A DNA stretch of 64,000 bases, from the NCBI GenBank assembly GCA_963728855.1, contig CAVSLN010000004.1, positions 1-64,000 on the forward strand, read 5' to 3'. Each line of letters begins with the position of its first letter. Within the stretch, counting starts at the first letter, position 1. Positions 39,689 through 48,075 of this stretch are shown piece by piece. A program made the position numbers and the translations under genes. Below the pieces are notes generated by a model. The model was not told the origin of the DNA and did no database searches. It saw nothing but the letters and a program-made list of their open reading frames with translations. The DNA is from AC-43 sp963728855. Lineage in GTDB: Bacteria; Actinomycetota; Actinomycetes; Mycobacteriales; Micromonosporaceae.

Positions 39689-41123
39689 TAGTGCTTTGTC
39701 ATGATTGTCAGCCGTCTCTGGGGTAGTGCTCGGGGAATCTGGTGTTGCATGTGGGGCAGGTGCCGATGATGCGGGCAAGGAACGTTTGGATGCGCCGGAG
39801 TGCGCCGTAGAGAGTCAGTCCGGCGCTGGCGCTTTTGGGCGGTGGCGGTGCCAGGTGAGGAACCCGTGGGCGGCGGCGACCAGGGTGACGTGGTGGTGCC
39901 AGCCGGCCCACTTACGGCCTTCGTAGTGGTCGAGACCCAGGCCGGTCTTCAGCTCGCGGTAGTCGTGTTCCACCCGCCAACGTTGCTTACAGGCTTGAAT
40001 GAGCCGGGTCTTGCGGGTGTTCGCGGGGAGGGTACACAGCCAGTAGCGGGTGGGCTCGGTGTGTTTGGGGGGCCATTCGGCGATCAGCCAGCACTCGGGA
40101 AGATCCTGCCCCTTGTACATCGCTCGGGTGCCAGCATCGGCCTGCAACACCCGGCAGAACACGAACCGGCTGGTCATGGGCCGCGGTTCGCCGCGGTGCT
40201 CCTTGGAGCCGGTGCGCCAGGTGATCCGGGTGGCCCGTCTGGCTCCCAGGGACATGATGTGGTCTTTGACCGACCGGGCGGGCGTTTCGTAGCGTGGTTT
40301 CGGGCGTGGGCCGCGGCCGCGGTAGGGCGGGGTGGTGCGGGTGGCGGTGGCGGGCAGCACGGTCAACGCCGCGGAGACCTGCACCGCGTACGGGATGTTA
40401 CGGGTGGTCAGCCCGTGACGGAACTCGGCGGCATCGCCGTAGCCGGCGTCGCCAACGGCCACCGGCGGTGCGGGCAGCCCCCAGGACAGGGCCTGGTCGA
40501 CGCATTCCAGGGCCAGCTGCCATTTGGGCCGGTGGTGCTCGTCGTCGGGGATCCCGGCGGCGGTGCGGCGTGCTGCCACGTCCGCGCTGGCCTTGTCGGA
40601 AGCGGGGTCCCAGGACTCGGGCATGAACAGCCGCCAGTTGATCGGGCAGGATGCCTGGTCGGTGGCCAGATGCAGGGTGGTGGCCACCTGGCAGTTCGTG
40701 ATCTTCCCAGCGGTGCCGGTGTACTGGCGGGCCACGCACGGCGACATTCGTCCGTCCTTGACGAATCCGGTGTCGTCGAACACCCACGACGACGGGGCGA
40801 TCACCTTCTGCATCCGCCGCGCCAGTTGCCGGCGTACCGGCACGGGATCCCACGGCGTGTTCGCCACGAAGTGGTTCAGGGACTGCTCGTTGGGCTCGTC
40901 CAACCGCTGCGCCATCGGCTGGATCGACTTGCGTCGGCCGTCGAGCATCAAACCGGTCATGTAGCAGAAAGACCGTTCCTGCCAGCCCTTGCGCCGCAAC
41001 GACACGAAGATGTCCTCGACGAAGTTCTTCAGATCAGCGTCCAGCTGCAGGAGAGCCTGTACATCCACGCCGACCTCAACGACGGGCCCACCGGTTCGGT
41101 AACGGGATCATGACGAAGCACTA
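39689..41123 (-). mobile_element. IS701-like insertion sequence
   Basis: This 1435-bp element has 20-bp inverted repeats TAGTAGTGCTTTGTCATGAT and TAGTAGTGCTTCGTCATGAT if CTAG-adjacent bases are counted. It is flanked on both sides by CTAG (39,685-39,688 and 41,124-41,127), the known target of IS701 elements. The flanks belong to two different genes, so the insertion was followed by a rearrangement. Confidence 0.85.
39815..41068 (-). CDS. IS701-family transposase
   Basis: An intact 417-residue DDE transposase. Motifs include SSWVFDDTGFVKDG (first Asp), PPVAVGDAGYGDAAEFRHGL (second Asp) and WRVEHDYRELKTGLGLDHYEGR (catalytic Glu region), matching DDE_5/IS701 proteins. The N-terminal RKGWQERSFCYMTGLMLDGRRKS is also typical. 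No disruption is seen, so the element may be mobile. Confidence 0.92.
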   Translation of the reverse strand: MDVQALLQLDADLKNFVEDIFVSLRRKGWQERSFCYMTGLMLDGRRKSIQPMAQRLDEPNEQSLNHFVANTPWDPVPVRRQLARRMQKVIAPSSWVFDDTGFVKDGRMSPCVARQYTGTAGKITNCQVATTLHLATDQASCPINWRLFMPESWDPASDKASADVAARRTAAGIPDDEHHRPKWQLALECVDQALSWGLPAPPVAVGDAGYGDAAEFRHGLTTRNIPYAVQVSAALTVLPATATRTTPPYRGRGPRPKPRYETPARSVKDHIMSLGARRATRITWRTGSKEHRGEPRPMTSRFVFCRVLQADAGTRAMYKGQDLPECWLIAEWPPKHTEPTRYWLCTLPANTRKTRLIQACKQRWRVEHDYRELKTGLGLDHYEGRKWAGWHHHVTLVAAAHGFLTWHRHRPKAPAPD

Positions 41124-41289
41124 CTAGGATGAGGTAGTCCTCCATCTGCACGTCGAGCTTCTCCCGCAGGGTGGCCTGCACGTCGATCTCGGTGAGTACA
41201 CCGAAGCCCTGCTCCTTCAGCGCGGTGCGCACCCGCTGCACGGTGGGCGCGAACGGGGCCGGGAGTCGCACGGTGATGCCGTGGGACAT
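41124..41289 (-). pseudogene. DUF302 protein, N-terminal fragment
   Basis: From the ATG at 41,289 the reading is VQRVRTALKEQGFGVLTEID, VQATLREKLDVQMEDYLIL, then the frame enters IS701. This is the opening of DUF302 proteins, usually about 130 residues. The second half, with its LLPCNVVV segment, is absent on the other side of the element. A CsoR-type dyad lies upstream. Confidence 0.75.
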
Positions 41290-41371
41290 GATCTCGGTTC
41301 CTTTCCGGGTTGGTGGCTGGATCAGCCGCAGGTATCGCCCTGACCATCGGCATCACCCTTCCACCGTCCAC

Positions 41372-41389
41372 TATACCCCGCCGGGTATA
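41372..41389. promoter_or_regulatory. CsoR-type operator 1
   Basis: TATACCCCGCCGGGTATA is a near-perfect dyad of the CsoR class (TACCCC ... GGGGTA). It lies between the DUF302 fragment and the csoR-like gene, closer to the former, and probably controlled it. Confidence 0.65.
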
Positions 41390-41506
41390 CGGTGCGCCGC
41401 GGGTGACCCGCCAAACGATCGCTCGACGACCAGCGACTGCGGACGACAGCGGAGCGGGGGAAGGCTTTGCCGTGCCGCGTCGTCATGTGTTCCGGGATCC
41501 GTCGGA

Positions 41507-41525
41507 CATACCCGCGGGGGTATAG
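41507..41525. promoter_or_regulatory. CsoR-type operator 2
   Basis: CATACCCGCGGGGGTATAG, a G-tract dyad like operator 1, lies 36 bases before the repressor start, as expected for autoregulation. Confidence 0.65.
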
Positions 41526-41560
41526 TAGATCCTGAGTGCGGTGACGATGGGGAGACGGCG

Positions 41561-41827
41561 ATGCGGGTGGACGAGGGCGCGACCGGTGACGTGATCAAGC
41601 GGTTGCGCCGTGCCGAGGGGCAGATTCGGGGCGTGATCGCGATGCTGGAGGAGGGCCGTGACTGCGCCGACGTGGTCACGCAGCTGGCCGCGGTGTCGCG
41701 GGCGCTGGACCGGGCCGGTTTCAAAGTCATCGCCAGCGGCTTGCAGCAGTGCGTCGCCGCTGAGGCCGGGGAGGACCAGACCGCGAACCTGGAGCGGATG
41801 GAGAAGCTCTTCCTATCCCTCGCCTGA
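41561..41827 (+). CDS. CsoR/RcnR-family repressor, CstR-like
   Basis: An intact 88-residue all-helical repressor with the family pattern DVIKRLRRAEGQIRGVIAML, EGRDCADVVTQLAAVSRALD and KVIASGLQQCV. Cys35 and Cys64 are conserved with the CsoR/CstR spacing of 29. The copper-binding His of CsoR (four before the second Cys) is Gly60 here. Two Cys without His is the arrangement of CstR-type persulfide sensors. Remnants of sulfur-transfer genes around it (rhodanese, MBL hydrolase) support this. The ATG at 41,561 follows GGGGAG. It should repress its own promoter and the divergent DUF302 gene through the two dyads. Confidence 0.85.
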   Translation: MRVDEGATGDVIKRLRRAEGQIRGVIAMLEEGRDCADVVTQLAAVSRALDRAGFKVIASGLQQCVAAEAGEDQTANLERMEKLFLSLA

Positions 41828-41943
41828 CACCAGAAGCAACCGTGCAGGGCGGGCCGGGTCACGATCCGGCCCGCCTTCTTCGCTGATCGCGCCAGGATCC
41901 GGGTCGGCCCCCCTGGCTGCTCGCTTCGACCAGCGCTCAGACC

Positions 41944-42396
41944 TGAGTGGGTAGTGGGCGGCAGCCCAGGCCGTCATGCCACCGAGCACGCTGTGCACCG
42001 GCACCCGTCCCGTCGCGGCGATCATACCGGTCGTAGACCAGCAAGCTGAGATGCTCCGGCGTTTGCCCCGGGGTGTGCAGCACCTCGTGCCCACATCGCC
42101 GAGTTCGAGCTGCTCACAGTCGCGTACCGGCCGGTGCTCGTAGCCGAGGTCGGCTTCGGCCGAGCCGAGCATTGCGGCGTCGGTCCGCGTGGCGAACTCG
42201 GTCAGCCCGGACAGGTAGTCGTTGTGGCCGGGCGAGTCCAGCCCGTACCGGATCCGCAGTCCCTGACCGCGCGCCTGCGTCAGGTAGGCCTCCATATGCC
42301 GCTGGGGATCGAACACCAGCGCCTCCCCGGTCTCCTGCGACCCCACAGGTACGACGCGTTCCCGAGGCCCTCCAGGTAGAACTGCCTGAAGAACAT
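41944..42396 (-). pseudogene. MBL-fold (persulfide dioxygenase-like)/rhodanese remnant
   Basis: From the ATG at 42,396 the minus strand gives FFRQFYLEGLGNASYL, then after a shift ETGEALVFDPQRHMEAYLT, LDSPGHNDYLSGLTEFA and GYEHRPVRDCEQLELGDV, the opening of ETHE1-like MBL hydrolases. The metal motif has a Pro in place of the first His. The end reads VLGGMTAWAAAHYPLRS, a rhodanese C-terminus, so the intervening MBL half and most of the rhodanese are deleted. It is non-functional. Confidence 0.6.
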
Positions 42397-43157
42397 GCCT
42401 CTGCCGTACCCGATACGACCGGGGTATGCGTACCGCGCGTGTGGTGGCGCCCCTGGCGAGTGCCGCGATGGGGATGCCCGCTGTCCCGCCACAGCCGCCC
42501 GGTGTGCCGGAAGGCCCTGCGTGGTGACCTTCGACGACCTCGCCCGCGACGCACCCCGACGTGGCCGCCCGAGTGCTCGAGGCGTTTGGCCGATGACGGC
42601 GGGACCGTTGTCCCTCCACGACGGGCCGATCGGCTCTGCGCGGCAACCGTCGGGTGGCGCAACCCTGGAACCAGACACCCACCGACGAGGCAGTGCGAAA
42701 CACCGGGAAAGCGGCGAGGGTACGGCGGTTCGTTGTACCGCATACCTCCACCGTCGGGTACGACGGGCATTCGGCCGGACCGGTCAGCACGCAGCAGCCG
42801 GTGGGTGTCTGTTGCCTGGGCGGACGACCAGCGTCACCGCGTTCGCGGACACCCCCGGCGGCGATCAGGCGTACCGGATTCCGGCCCGGTCCAGCAGGCT
42901 GGCGGCGCTCGAGGCGCCGTGGCCGTTGGCGCACCCGACCCAGCAGCCGGTTCCCCAGCGGGCGGTCGACGTGGTCTGGTCGACGAAGAGGGGGTACTGC
43001 CTGCCGTGGGTCCGGCCTCTGCGGCATGCCGGCTTCGGTCACGACCCGGCCGGCGAGGGCGCAACGTCCTTCGCGGTTGGTGGCCAACGGCCCTGCGGCA
43101 GGTGGGAAGCGGCCGATCAGACTCGCCCGTATGGCCCCGCGACCGGGGAGAAGGCCG
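42397..43157 (-). pseudogene. degenerate sulfur-cluster region with rhodanese fragment
   Basis: No intact gene exists in these ~760 bases. One stretch (about 42,880-42,960, minus) reads VGCANGHGASSAASLLDRAG, which matches a rhodanese active-site loop and the following helix. The rest gives no recognisable protein in any frame. The region appears to be decayed continuation of the neighbouring sulfur-transfer genes. Confidence 0.4.
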
Positions 43158-43381
43158 ATGGACGCAGCGGTTGAGATCGCGCCCACCTCACCGTTGCTGG
43201 AGCGGGTACGGGCGGGGATCATCGGGGACGGGGAGGTGCTCGACGGGCCGTACGCGCCGCGGCGGATCACCTATGCCGACTACACCGCCTCGGGGCGGGC
43301 GCTGGACTTCGTCGAGGACTTGTTGCATCCGTGACGAGGTGCTGCCCCGTTACGCCAACACGCATACGGAAAGCTCGGGCG
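43158..43381 (+). pseudogene. class V aminotransferase, 5' fragment
   Basis: The ATG at 43,158 follows GGGGAGAAGG. The product MDAAVEIAPTSPLLERVRAG, RRITYADYTASGRALDFVED and, after a one-base shift near 43,325, RDEVLPRYANTHTESSG is the N-terminus of cysteine-desulfurase-like class V aminotransferases. The PLP lysine and the rest are gone. Homology stops where the reversed integrase fragment begins. Such enzymes supply sulfur, fitting the surrounding remnants. Confidence 0.7.
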
Positions 43382-43902
43382 CCTTCGCGGATGGCGAGGT
43401 TGAGCGCTGCCCGCAGGGTGGTGCGCAGGTGCTGCAGGCACGACGGCGACTGGGGTTGGCCGCGGTGGTTGGTGGTCTTGGCGATCTGCGTGAACGCGGC
43501 GCGTAGCCGCCGGGTGTCCAGATCAGCCAGGCACAGCTTGCCCAGATAGGGGATGAGGAGGTGTTCTACGTCGCGGGTGTAGTGCAGCCTTGTGGTGGGG
43601 CGGATGCTGGTGCGGGTGGACAGCCAGTACCGCAACCAACGCTCCACCGTCCACGACCCCGCAGTGCGCTCCTCTCCGGTCCTCGCCAGCCACTCCTCCC
43701 GCGCTCGGCGGGCGGCGGCCTGCGACGGGTAGCCGCCCCGGCGGACGCGTTCGGATCGGCCGAGCAGGTTGGTGGCCGAACAGTGGAAGTACCACGTCCC
43801 GTGTCCGCGTTCGGCCAGCCGTGGACACGCCTTGTCCAGCCGTCGCCCGGTCGCCGCGTCCTTGCACCCGCACCGTTTGAAGATCCCACCCGACGTCGCC
43901 AT
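43382..43902 (-). pseudogene. tyrosine integrase, N-terminal fragment
   Basis: From the ATG at 43,902 the product has the actinobacterial phage/AICE integrase opening: GGIFKRCGCKDAATGRRLDK, GTWYFHCSATN, RVRRGGYPSQAAARRAREEW, then the SAM-like core-binding domain WTVERWLRYWLSTRTSIRPT to LRAALNLAIREGARAF. The catalytic domain with the R-H-R-Y residues is missing, cut off against the aminotransferase fragment. It could derive from the element that used the tRNA-Arg site. Confidence 0.8.
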
Positions 43903-44101
43903 GGCAACACTCCCGTCCTCGTGCTCCTGTATCCACGATGGACGGCCTCGACCGGACGTGAAAGTCGCCCGACCAGGTGATACAGCCTTCCGGTACACCT
44001 GCGGCAAGCCCGATCGGCCTTGGCGCCTTGGACGGGCGGCCGTTCGGGATGCGGTTCAGCCCGGGCCCTTGCCTTTCTCGGCGGCGTTGCGGGGAAAGGG
44101 C

Positions 44102-44353
44102 TCATGGCGCGCGGTCGAAGGACAGCAGTGCCGGGTGGCCGTCCGGGCCGTGGGGGACGGGGTAGTAGCTGCGGTGGGTGGTGGGGTCGACGGCGACGAT
44201 GTGGGCGCCGCCGCTGAGGTGGCCGCTGCCGGTGACGGTGGTACGCCGGTCGTGTATGTCCAGGGTGGTGAGCCAGCCACTTTCGGCGGCGACGTAGAGC
44301 CGGTGGTTGCTGGGGTCGTAGGCCAGCACGTCGGGGTCCTGCCCGACGGTGTG
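44102..44353 (-). pseudogene. YncE-like beta-propeller C-terminal fragment
   Basis: The minus strand reads DVLAYDPSNHRLYVAAESGW, GGAHIVAVDPTTHRSYYPVP and a final ALLSFDRAP before the stop. The pattern vxxDPxxxrlYVa is that of YVTN/YncE propeller blades. Only the last one and a half blades remain. Confidence 0.6.
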
Positions 44354-44355
44354 CC

Positions 44356-44726
44356 GTGAAGACGCTGCGGGAGTATGAGGATCTGGGGTTCATCTACACC
44401 GTGGGCCAGCAGCGCTGGGAACTACCGCCTGTTCGGCGAGGAGGCCCTGTGGTGCGTCGCCGTGGTCGGCACGCTGCGTGGGCTGGGCTTGACGTTGTCG
44501 GAGATCGGTGAGCTGGTCGCGGTCTACCTCGAGCGGGCGGAGGACCCTGTCGGCCCCGCGGCTGGCGCAGATCCTGCAGGCGGTACGGGCACGCACGGCG
44601 GCCCGGATCGCCGAACTGGAAGCGCGGCTGTCACGGATCGCCGCCTACGAGGCAGACCACGCCGGCTGGCCGGTGCGGGCCGATTTCCGCGCTCACGATC
44701 TCCGTTCTGGTCGACGCGGGCCTTGA
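44356..44726 (+). pseudogene. MerR-family regulator (frameshifted)
   Basis: The pieces KTLREYEDLGFIYT, then NYRLFGEEALWCVAVVGTLR, GLTLSEIGELVAVYLERAED and LAQILQAVRARTAARIAELE follow a MerR protein from its helix-turn-helix through the wing to the coiled coil. It lacks the first few residues, and frame changes occur near 44,405 and 44,555. It is therefore a decayed copy. Confidence 0.7.
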
Positions 44727-44760
44727 CTCTCCCTGCGGGGGGAGGTCATAGCCTCGTCGG

Positions 44761-45300
44761 GTGAGGTACCCGGAAGACCAGGACACCGGCCGACCGCCGG
44801 ATACAACCGCGCCGCTGGGCGGCGGCGTTGCGGTTCCCGGTTCGGCTACGGCGGCGGACTGCTGTAGTCCGCGGGCGTTGTTCGGCTGGTCGCCGCCGCC
44901 GTTGCCGGCCGACACCGCCTTGAAGCGGCGGGTGGACCGCGTACTGCCCCGCTCGGGTCTTCGCCTGGTCGTCTTCTACGCCGCTGTCGTCGCCCTGCTC
45001 AACGTCGGTCTGGTCCTTCCGAAGCGGCTGGACCTGGCGGCCGTGGGTGTGGCGAGCCTTGCCGCGGGGGGTTGGTGCGCGGTGAGCTTCTGGCGTTGCC
45101 GTCATGCGCACTGTGTGGTCACGGGGGTGGGTTGGCTTGCCCTGGCTGGGTTCGCGTTCGTCGAGGCCGGTCTTGGCCGCAGCCTGATCCACGGCGATGA
45201 GGGGCTGGTGTTCCTCGCCGTGTTGGCTGCGGGTCTGGCGGTTGAGGGCGCGTGGTACGCGGTGCGCGGCACCAACGCCATCCCGCCACGATCCACCTGA
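44761..45300 (+). CDS. integral membrane protein, unknown function
   Basis: An intact 179-residue frame from the GTG at 44,761. The first 65 residues are polar and Pro-rich. Four hydrophobic helices follow: LRLVVFYAAVVALLNVGLVL, LAAVGVASLAAGGWCAVSFW, CVVTGVGWLALAGFAFVEAG and LVFLAVLAAGLAVEGAWYAV. No domain is recognised. It sits between decayed genes and may be a survivor of a metal-resistance or island block. Confidence 0.6.
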   Translation: MRYPEDQDTGRPPDTTAPLGGGVAVPGSATAADCCSPRALFGWSPPPLPADTALKRRVDRVLPRSGLRLVVFYAAVVALLNVGLVLPKRLDLAAVGVASLAAGGWCAVSFWRCRHAHCVVTGVGWLALAGFAFVEAGLGRSLIHGDEGLVFLAVLAAGLAVEGAWYAVRGTNAIPPRST

Positions 45301-45360
45301 GCGTTTCCGCGCCACCCGGCGGGCCGCCTGCGCGCCTGGTATGCCTCGGCTCGGACGCGG

Positions 45361-45573
45361 TCACCCGGTGTCGGTGTCGGTGTCGGTGCCGGGTTGGGCG
45401 CCCTGTTCGCGGAGCCAGGTGGCGAGGAGGTCGCGGCGGGTGTCGGTTCCGGTGGCGGCGTCGAGGGCAGTGCCGTGGGCGTACGGCACAGTGGCATTGA
45501 CGTTCGCGCCGTGGTCCAGGAGGTGTTCGGCGGTGCGGCGTCGTGTTCGGCGTCGGGCTGGTGGTGTTGCCAC
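45361..45573 (-). pseudogene. ankyrin-repeat protein C-terminal fragment
   Basis: The minus strand reads AEHLLDHGANVNATVPYAHG, TALDAATGTDTRRDLLATWL and REQGAQPGTDTDTDTG. The LLxHGAxVN and TALdaA features are those of the last ankyrin repeat and its capping helix. Upstream repeats are not found. Confidence 0.55.
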
Positions 45574-45589
45574 CGCCTACACCGGGCTG

Positions 45590-45786
45590 GGGCCTTTCCC
45601 GCAACCACCTCGCCGCGGGGCTGCTCATCGCCGGCTACGGCGGGTTCACCGCGCTCACCGACGGGTCGGCAAGGCCCGGATCTCCGGGCTGCTGCCGGCC
45701 ACCGTCCAGGGCACGGGCAGGGCGTGTTCCAGGGCCTGTCCGGCCTCGGCGCGCTGGCCGCCGGAATATGGGCCGGCCTGGCCTGA
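45590..45786 (+). pseudogene. MFS transporter C-terminal fragment
   Basis: With one frame change near 45,670 the peptide is NHLAAGLLIAGYGGFTALTD, GVGKAWISGLLPATVQGTG and GLSGLGALAAGIWAGLA, the last two helices of an MFS transporter, ending at TGA 45,784-45,786. The rest is missing. Confidence 0.55.
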
Positions 45787-46065
45787 GGCGCGGATGGCAC
45801 GCTCCCGACCCCGACCCGATGACAGGCCCGCGGCCCCGGCACGGTAGAGCCGGTCATCGACCCCGCCCGCCCCGGGCCGCCGTCGAAGGCCGGAGTCACG
45901 TGGGGTTGGGGCGGTAGCCGCGTGACCCGGGCCGTGGCGATGGCAACGGCGCCGGTGCGTGCGGAGACCTCGGAGATGCGCAGGTGGGCCACGCGGAAAA
46001 TAGGGCTTCGAGTCGACTGGAAGGTCGAGCCCGATGAGAGTGGCCGGCGTCACACCGATCCGCGC

Positions 46066-46096
46066 TTGAAGTCGGTACCTGAGTACAGGCTTACCG
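46066..46096 (+). promoter_or_regulatory. MerR-type promoter/operator with 19-bp spacer
   Basis: TTGAAG (46,066-46,071) and TTACCG (46,091-46,096) are separated by 19 bases. The spacer holds the partial dyad TCGGTACctgaGTACAGG. An overlong spacer with a central dyad is the defining layout of MerR-controlled promoters, which are untwisted by the metal-bound activator. It lies directly before the 46,104 gene and probably drives the whole 46,104-48,009 operon. Confidence 0.7.
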
Positions 46097-46103
46097 TCGG
46101 AGC

Positions 46104-46874
46104 GTGACGATGGAAACGAGAGAGTGGACGGACGCCATGAGTAGCACGTCGACCGGTGCGCCGGTGGGGTTCGCCGCTGGCGCGCAGCGGCTCGGCCTGG
46201 CCGGGCAGGACGTGGCGGAGCTGGTCGCGCTGCGCGAGGCCGGCGACTGCCCCCGGGTCCAGCGGCGGATGGCCGAGCTGGTCGCGGATCGGCTGGCGCA
46301 GGTACAGGCACAGCTCGATCGGCTGCTCGCCGAGCAGGCCACCGCCGGTGGGGTCGACGCCGCGACCGGGGTCGCGCCGATCGCGCACAGCATCCCGTTG
46401 ACCCAGGACGCCGCCCGGCTCCAGAACGCGGCAAACATCCTTGCCGGGCCGCCGGCCACCGGCGGTGCGTGTGCCGACCGCTGCGCCTGCTCCCGGGCCG
46501 CGGCGGTGACCGGCGGCGCCTACGTGCTACCCACCGCGAACGGGACGAGCGCTCCGGCCGTCACCGCGGACGGTCAGCCGGTCGTATGCACCCTGGACGC
46601 CGACGGCGGGAACATGACCGACCGGCTCGGCCAGTGGCAGACCATCCTCGGCCAGGCCACCGGCCGGGAGGAGATCGAGGAAGGCGTGGCCGTGACGTTC
46701 GCCCACGACGTCGCCCGTACCGCCGAGCTGGCGCGGCTGCTGGCGGCCGAGTACTCCTGCTGCTCGTTCGCCAGCTACCACCTGACCATCGACGCCCGCG
46801 GCGTCCGAATGGAGATCCACACCCCACCCGAGGCCCGCGACGCCCTCGCCGCCGTGTTCGGCACGACCAACTGA
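46104..46874 (+). CDS. MerR-family protein lacking the DNA-binding HTH
   Basis: An intact 256-residue frame (GTG 46,104; ATG 46,110 and 46,138 are alternatives). It begins in the second half of a MerR N-domain (AAGAQRLGLAGQDVAELVAL, REAGDCPRVQRRMAELVADR) without the helix-turn-helix that normally precedes. It continues with the dimer helix and a Cys-bearing effector domain: ACADRCACSRAA, VVCTLDADGG, then GREEIEEGVAVTF and LAAEYSCCSFASYHLTIDAR. The effector part is common in actinobacterial MerR proteins of metal operons. Without the HTH it cannot bind DNA alone. It could sequester metal or mix with the full MerR, or be a simple truncation. Confidence 0.65.
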   Translation: MTMETREWTDAMSSTSTGAPVGFAAGAQRLGLAGQDVAELVALREAGDCPRVQRRMAELVADRLAQVQAQLDRLLAEQATAGGVDAATGVAPIAHSIPLTQDAARLQNAANILAGPPATGGACADRCACSRAAAVTGGAYVLPTANGTSAPAVTADGQPVVCTLDADGGNMTDRLGQWQTILGQATGREEIEEGVAVTFAHDVARTAELARLLAAEYSCCSFASYHLTIDARGVRMEIHTPPEARDALAAVFGTTN

Positions 46875-46904
46875 ACGCAGCGCTGGAGAAGAAAGGGGAC
46901 CGGC

Positions 46905-47261
46905 ATGGACACCATCGGCCGCGACGAGCTACGCACGCTGCTGGACACGGGTCGGGTCACGCTGATCGAGGCACTGTCAGCCGCCGCGTACGAGGCCGAG
47001 CACCTGCCCGGTGCCCGCAACGTCCCCGGCGACCTGACCCCCGACCTGGCCGCCCGCCTCGTCCCCGACCGTGCCGCCCCGGTCGTGGTGTACTGCTCCG
47101 GACCCGGCTGTGGCCGATCCCGCATCACCGCCGCCGCGTTCACCCGCCTCGGCTACCCCGACGTCCGCGTCTACCCGGGCGGCAAAGCCGACTGGGCCGA
47201 TGCCGGGCTGCCGCTCGAGGGCGCCCGCACCGACCCGGCCCACGCGGCGGCCCGACCATGA
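46905..47261 (+). CDS. rhodanese-domain protein
   Basis: An intact 118-residue single-domain rhodanese. VTLIEALSAAAYEAEHLPGA and NVPGDL precede the active-site loop VVYCSGPGCGRSR with Cys64 (and Cys69), then AAAFTRLGYPDVRVYPGGKA and WADAGLPL. Rhodaneses move sulfane sulfur from thiosulfate or persulfides to thiols. AAAGGGGA precedes the ATG at 46,905. Its TGA overlaps the ATG of the MerR gene (ATGA at 47,258-47,261), so translation is coupled. Confidence 0.9.
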   Translation: MDTIGRDELRTLLDTGRVTLIEALSAAAYEAEHLPGARNVPGDLTPDLAARLVPDRAAPVVVYCSGPGCGRSRITAAAFTRLGYPDVRVYPGGKADWADAGLPLEGARTDPAHAAARP

Positions 47262-47698
47262 CCGCCAGCAACGGCAACGGGCTGCGCACCAGTGAGGTCG
47301 CCGACCGGGCCGGGGTGAACATCCAGACCCTGCGCTACTACGAACGGCGCGGCCTGATCACCGAACCCGTCCGCAGCATCGGCGGACACCGCACCTACCC
47401 ACCCGACACCGTCGCGCTCATCGGCGTCATCAAGGCCGCGCAACGCCTCGGGTTCACCCTCGACGAGATCGTCGACCTGCTCGAAGCCAGTCGCAGCCGC
47501 CACCGCACACCCGACCTCAAACAACGCGCACTGGACAAGATCGCCGAAGTCGACCGGAAGATGGCCTACCTGGCCGCCGTCCGCCAATCGCTGACCCAGG
47601 TGGTCGAGGCCGAATGCGACAGCCTCACCCACTGCACCTGCCCCAACTGCCCGCTGCCGTCCGCCGTACCAGCCGACCACGACGGAGACCCTTCATGA
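47258..47698 (+). CDS. MerR-family metal-responsive activator
   Basis: An intact 146-residue protein: the winged helix-turn-helix (RTSEVADRAGVNIQTLRYYE, RRGLITEPVRSIGGHRTYPP), the FTLDEIVDLLEASR helix, a coiled coil and a Cys cluster at the C-terminus (C120, C126, C128, C131). Mercury-sensing MerR also has a Cys at the start of the dimer helix. Here that place holds Ser/Arg, so the metal need not be mercury. It is translationally coupled to the rhodanese before it and the MerT-like gene after it (both ATGA overlaps). It is the likely regulator of the 46,066 promoter. Confidence 0.88.
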   Translation: MTASNGNGLRTSEVADRAGVNIQTLRYYERRGLITEPVRSIGGHRTYPPDTVALIGVIKAAQRLGFTLDEIVDLLEASRSRHRTPDLKQRALDKIAEVDRKMAYLAAVRQSLTQVVEAECDSLTHCTCPNCPLPSAVPADHDGDPS

Positions 47699-48009
47699 CC
47701 CGGACCCACCAGCCCCCCGCAGTCAACACCCCCGCGTTGCCGGTGGACAACGCCCCACCGACGCGCAGCAAGGTCGTCGGCGTCCTCGCGGCGCTGGCCT
47801 GCGCCGCCTGCTGCGCCCTGCCGTTGCTCATCGCCGCGGGAGTCCTCACCGGCGCCGGCGCGGCCATCGCCCAGCAGACCCTGCTCGCCATTGCGGCCGG
47901 GCTGGCCGCCGCCGCCCTGGGCATGTGGTGGCTGCACCGCCGCCGCAGCGCCCGCCGAGCAGCCATGGCCGAAGCCTCCGGCTGCGCCGACGGGAACTGC
48001 GCGTGCTGA
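47695..48009 (+). CDS. MerT/MerC-like metal transport membrane protein
   Basis: A 104-residue protein with two or three helices. The first (VVGVLAALACAACCALPLLI) carries CxxCC followed by Pro, the paired cysteines that hand mercuric ions across the membrane in MerT-type proteins. A Cys-rich tail GCADGNCAC could dock metal. The ATG at 47,695 overlaps the MerR stop. Together with MerR and the MerR-type promoter this is a mer-like uptake module, but no mercuric reductase or lyase gene follows. Confidence 0.8.
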   Translation: MTRTHQPPAVNTPALPVDNAPPTRSKVVGVLAALACAACCALPLLIAAGVLTGAGAAIAQQTLLAIAAGLAAAALGMWWLHRRRSARRAAMAEASGCADGNCAC

Positions 48010-48075
48010 CCGCATGCGGGGTGCCCGACCAGCCCGCCGGGTACCTACACCGTCCGGCCTGCTGACATACCCATC

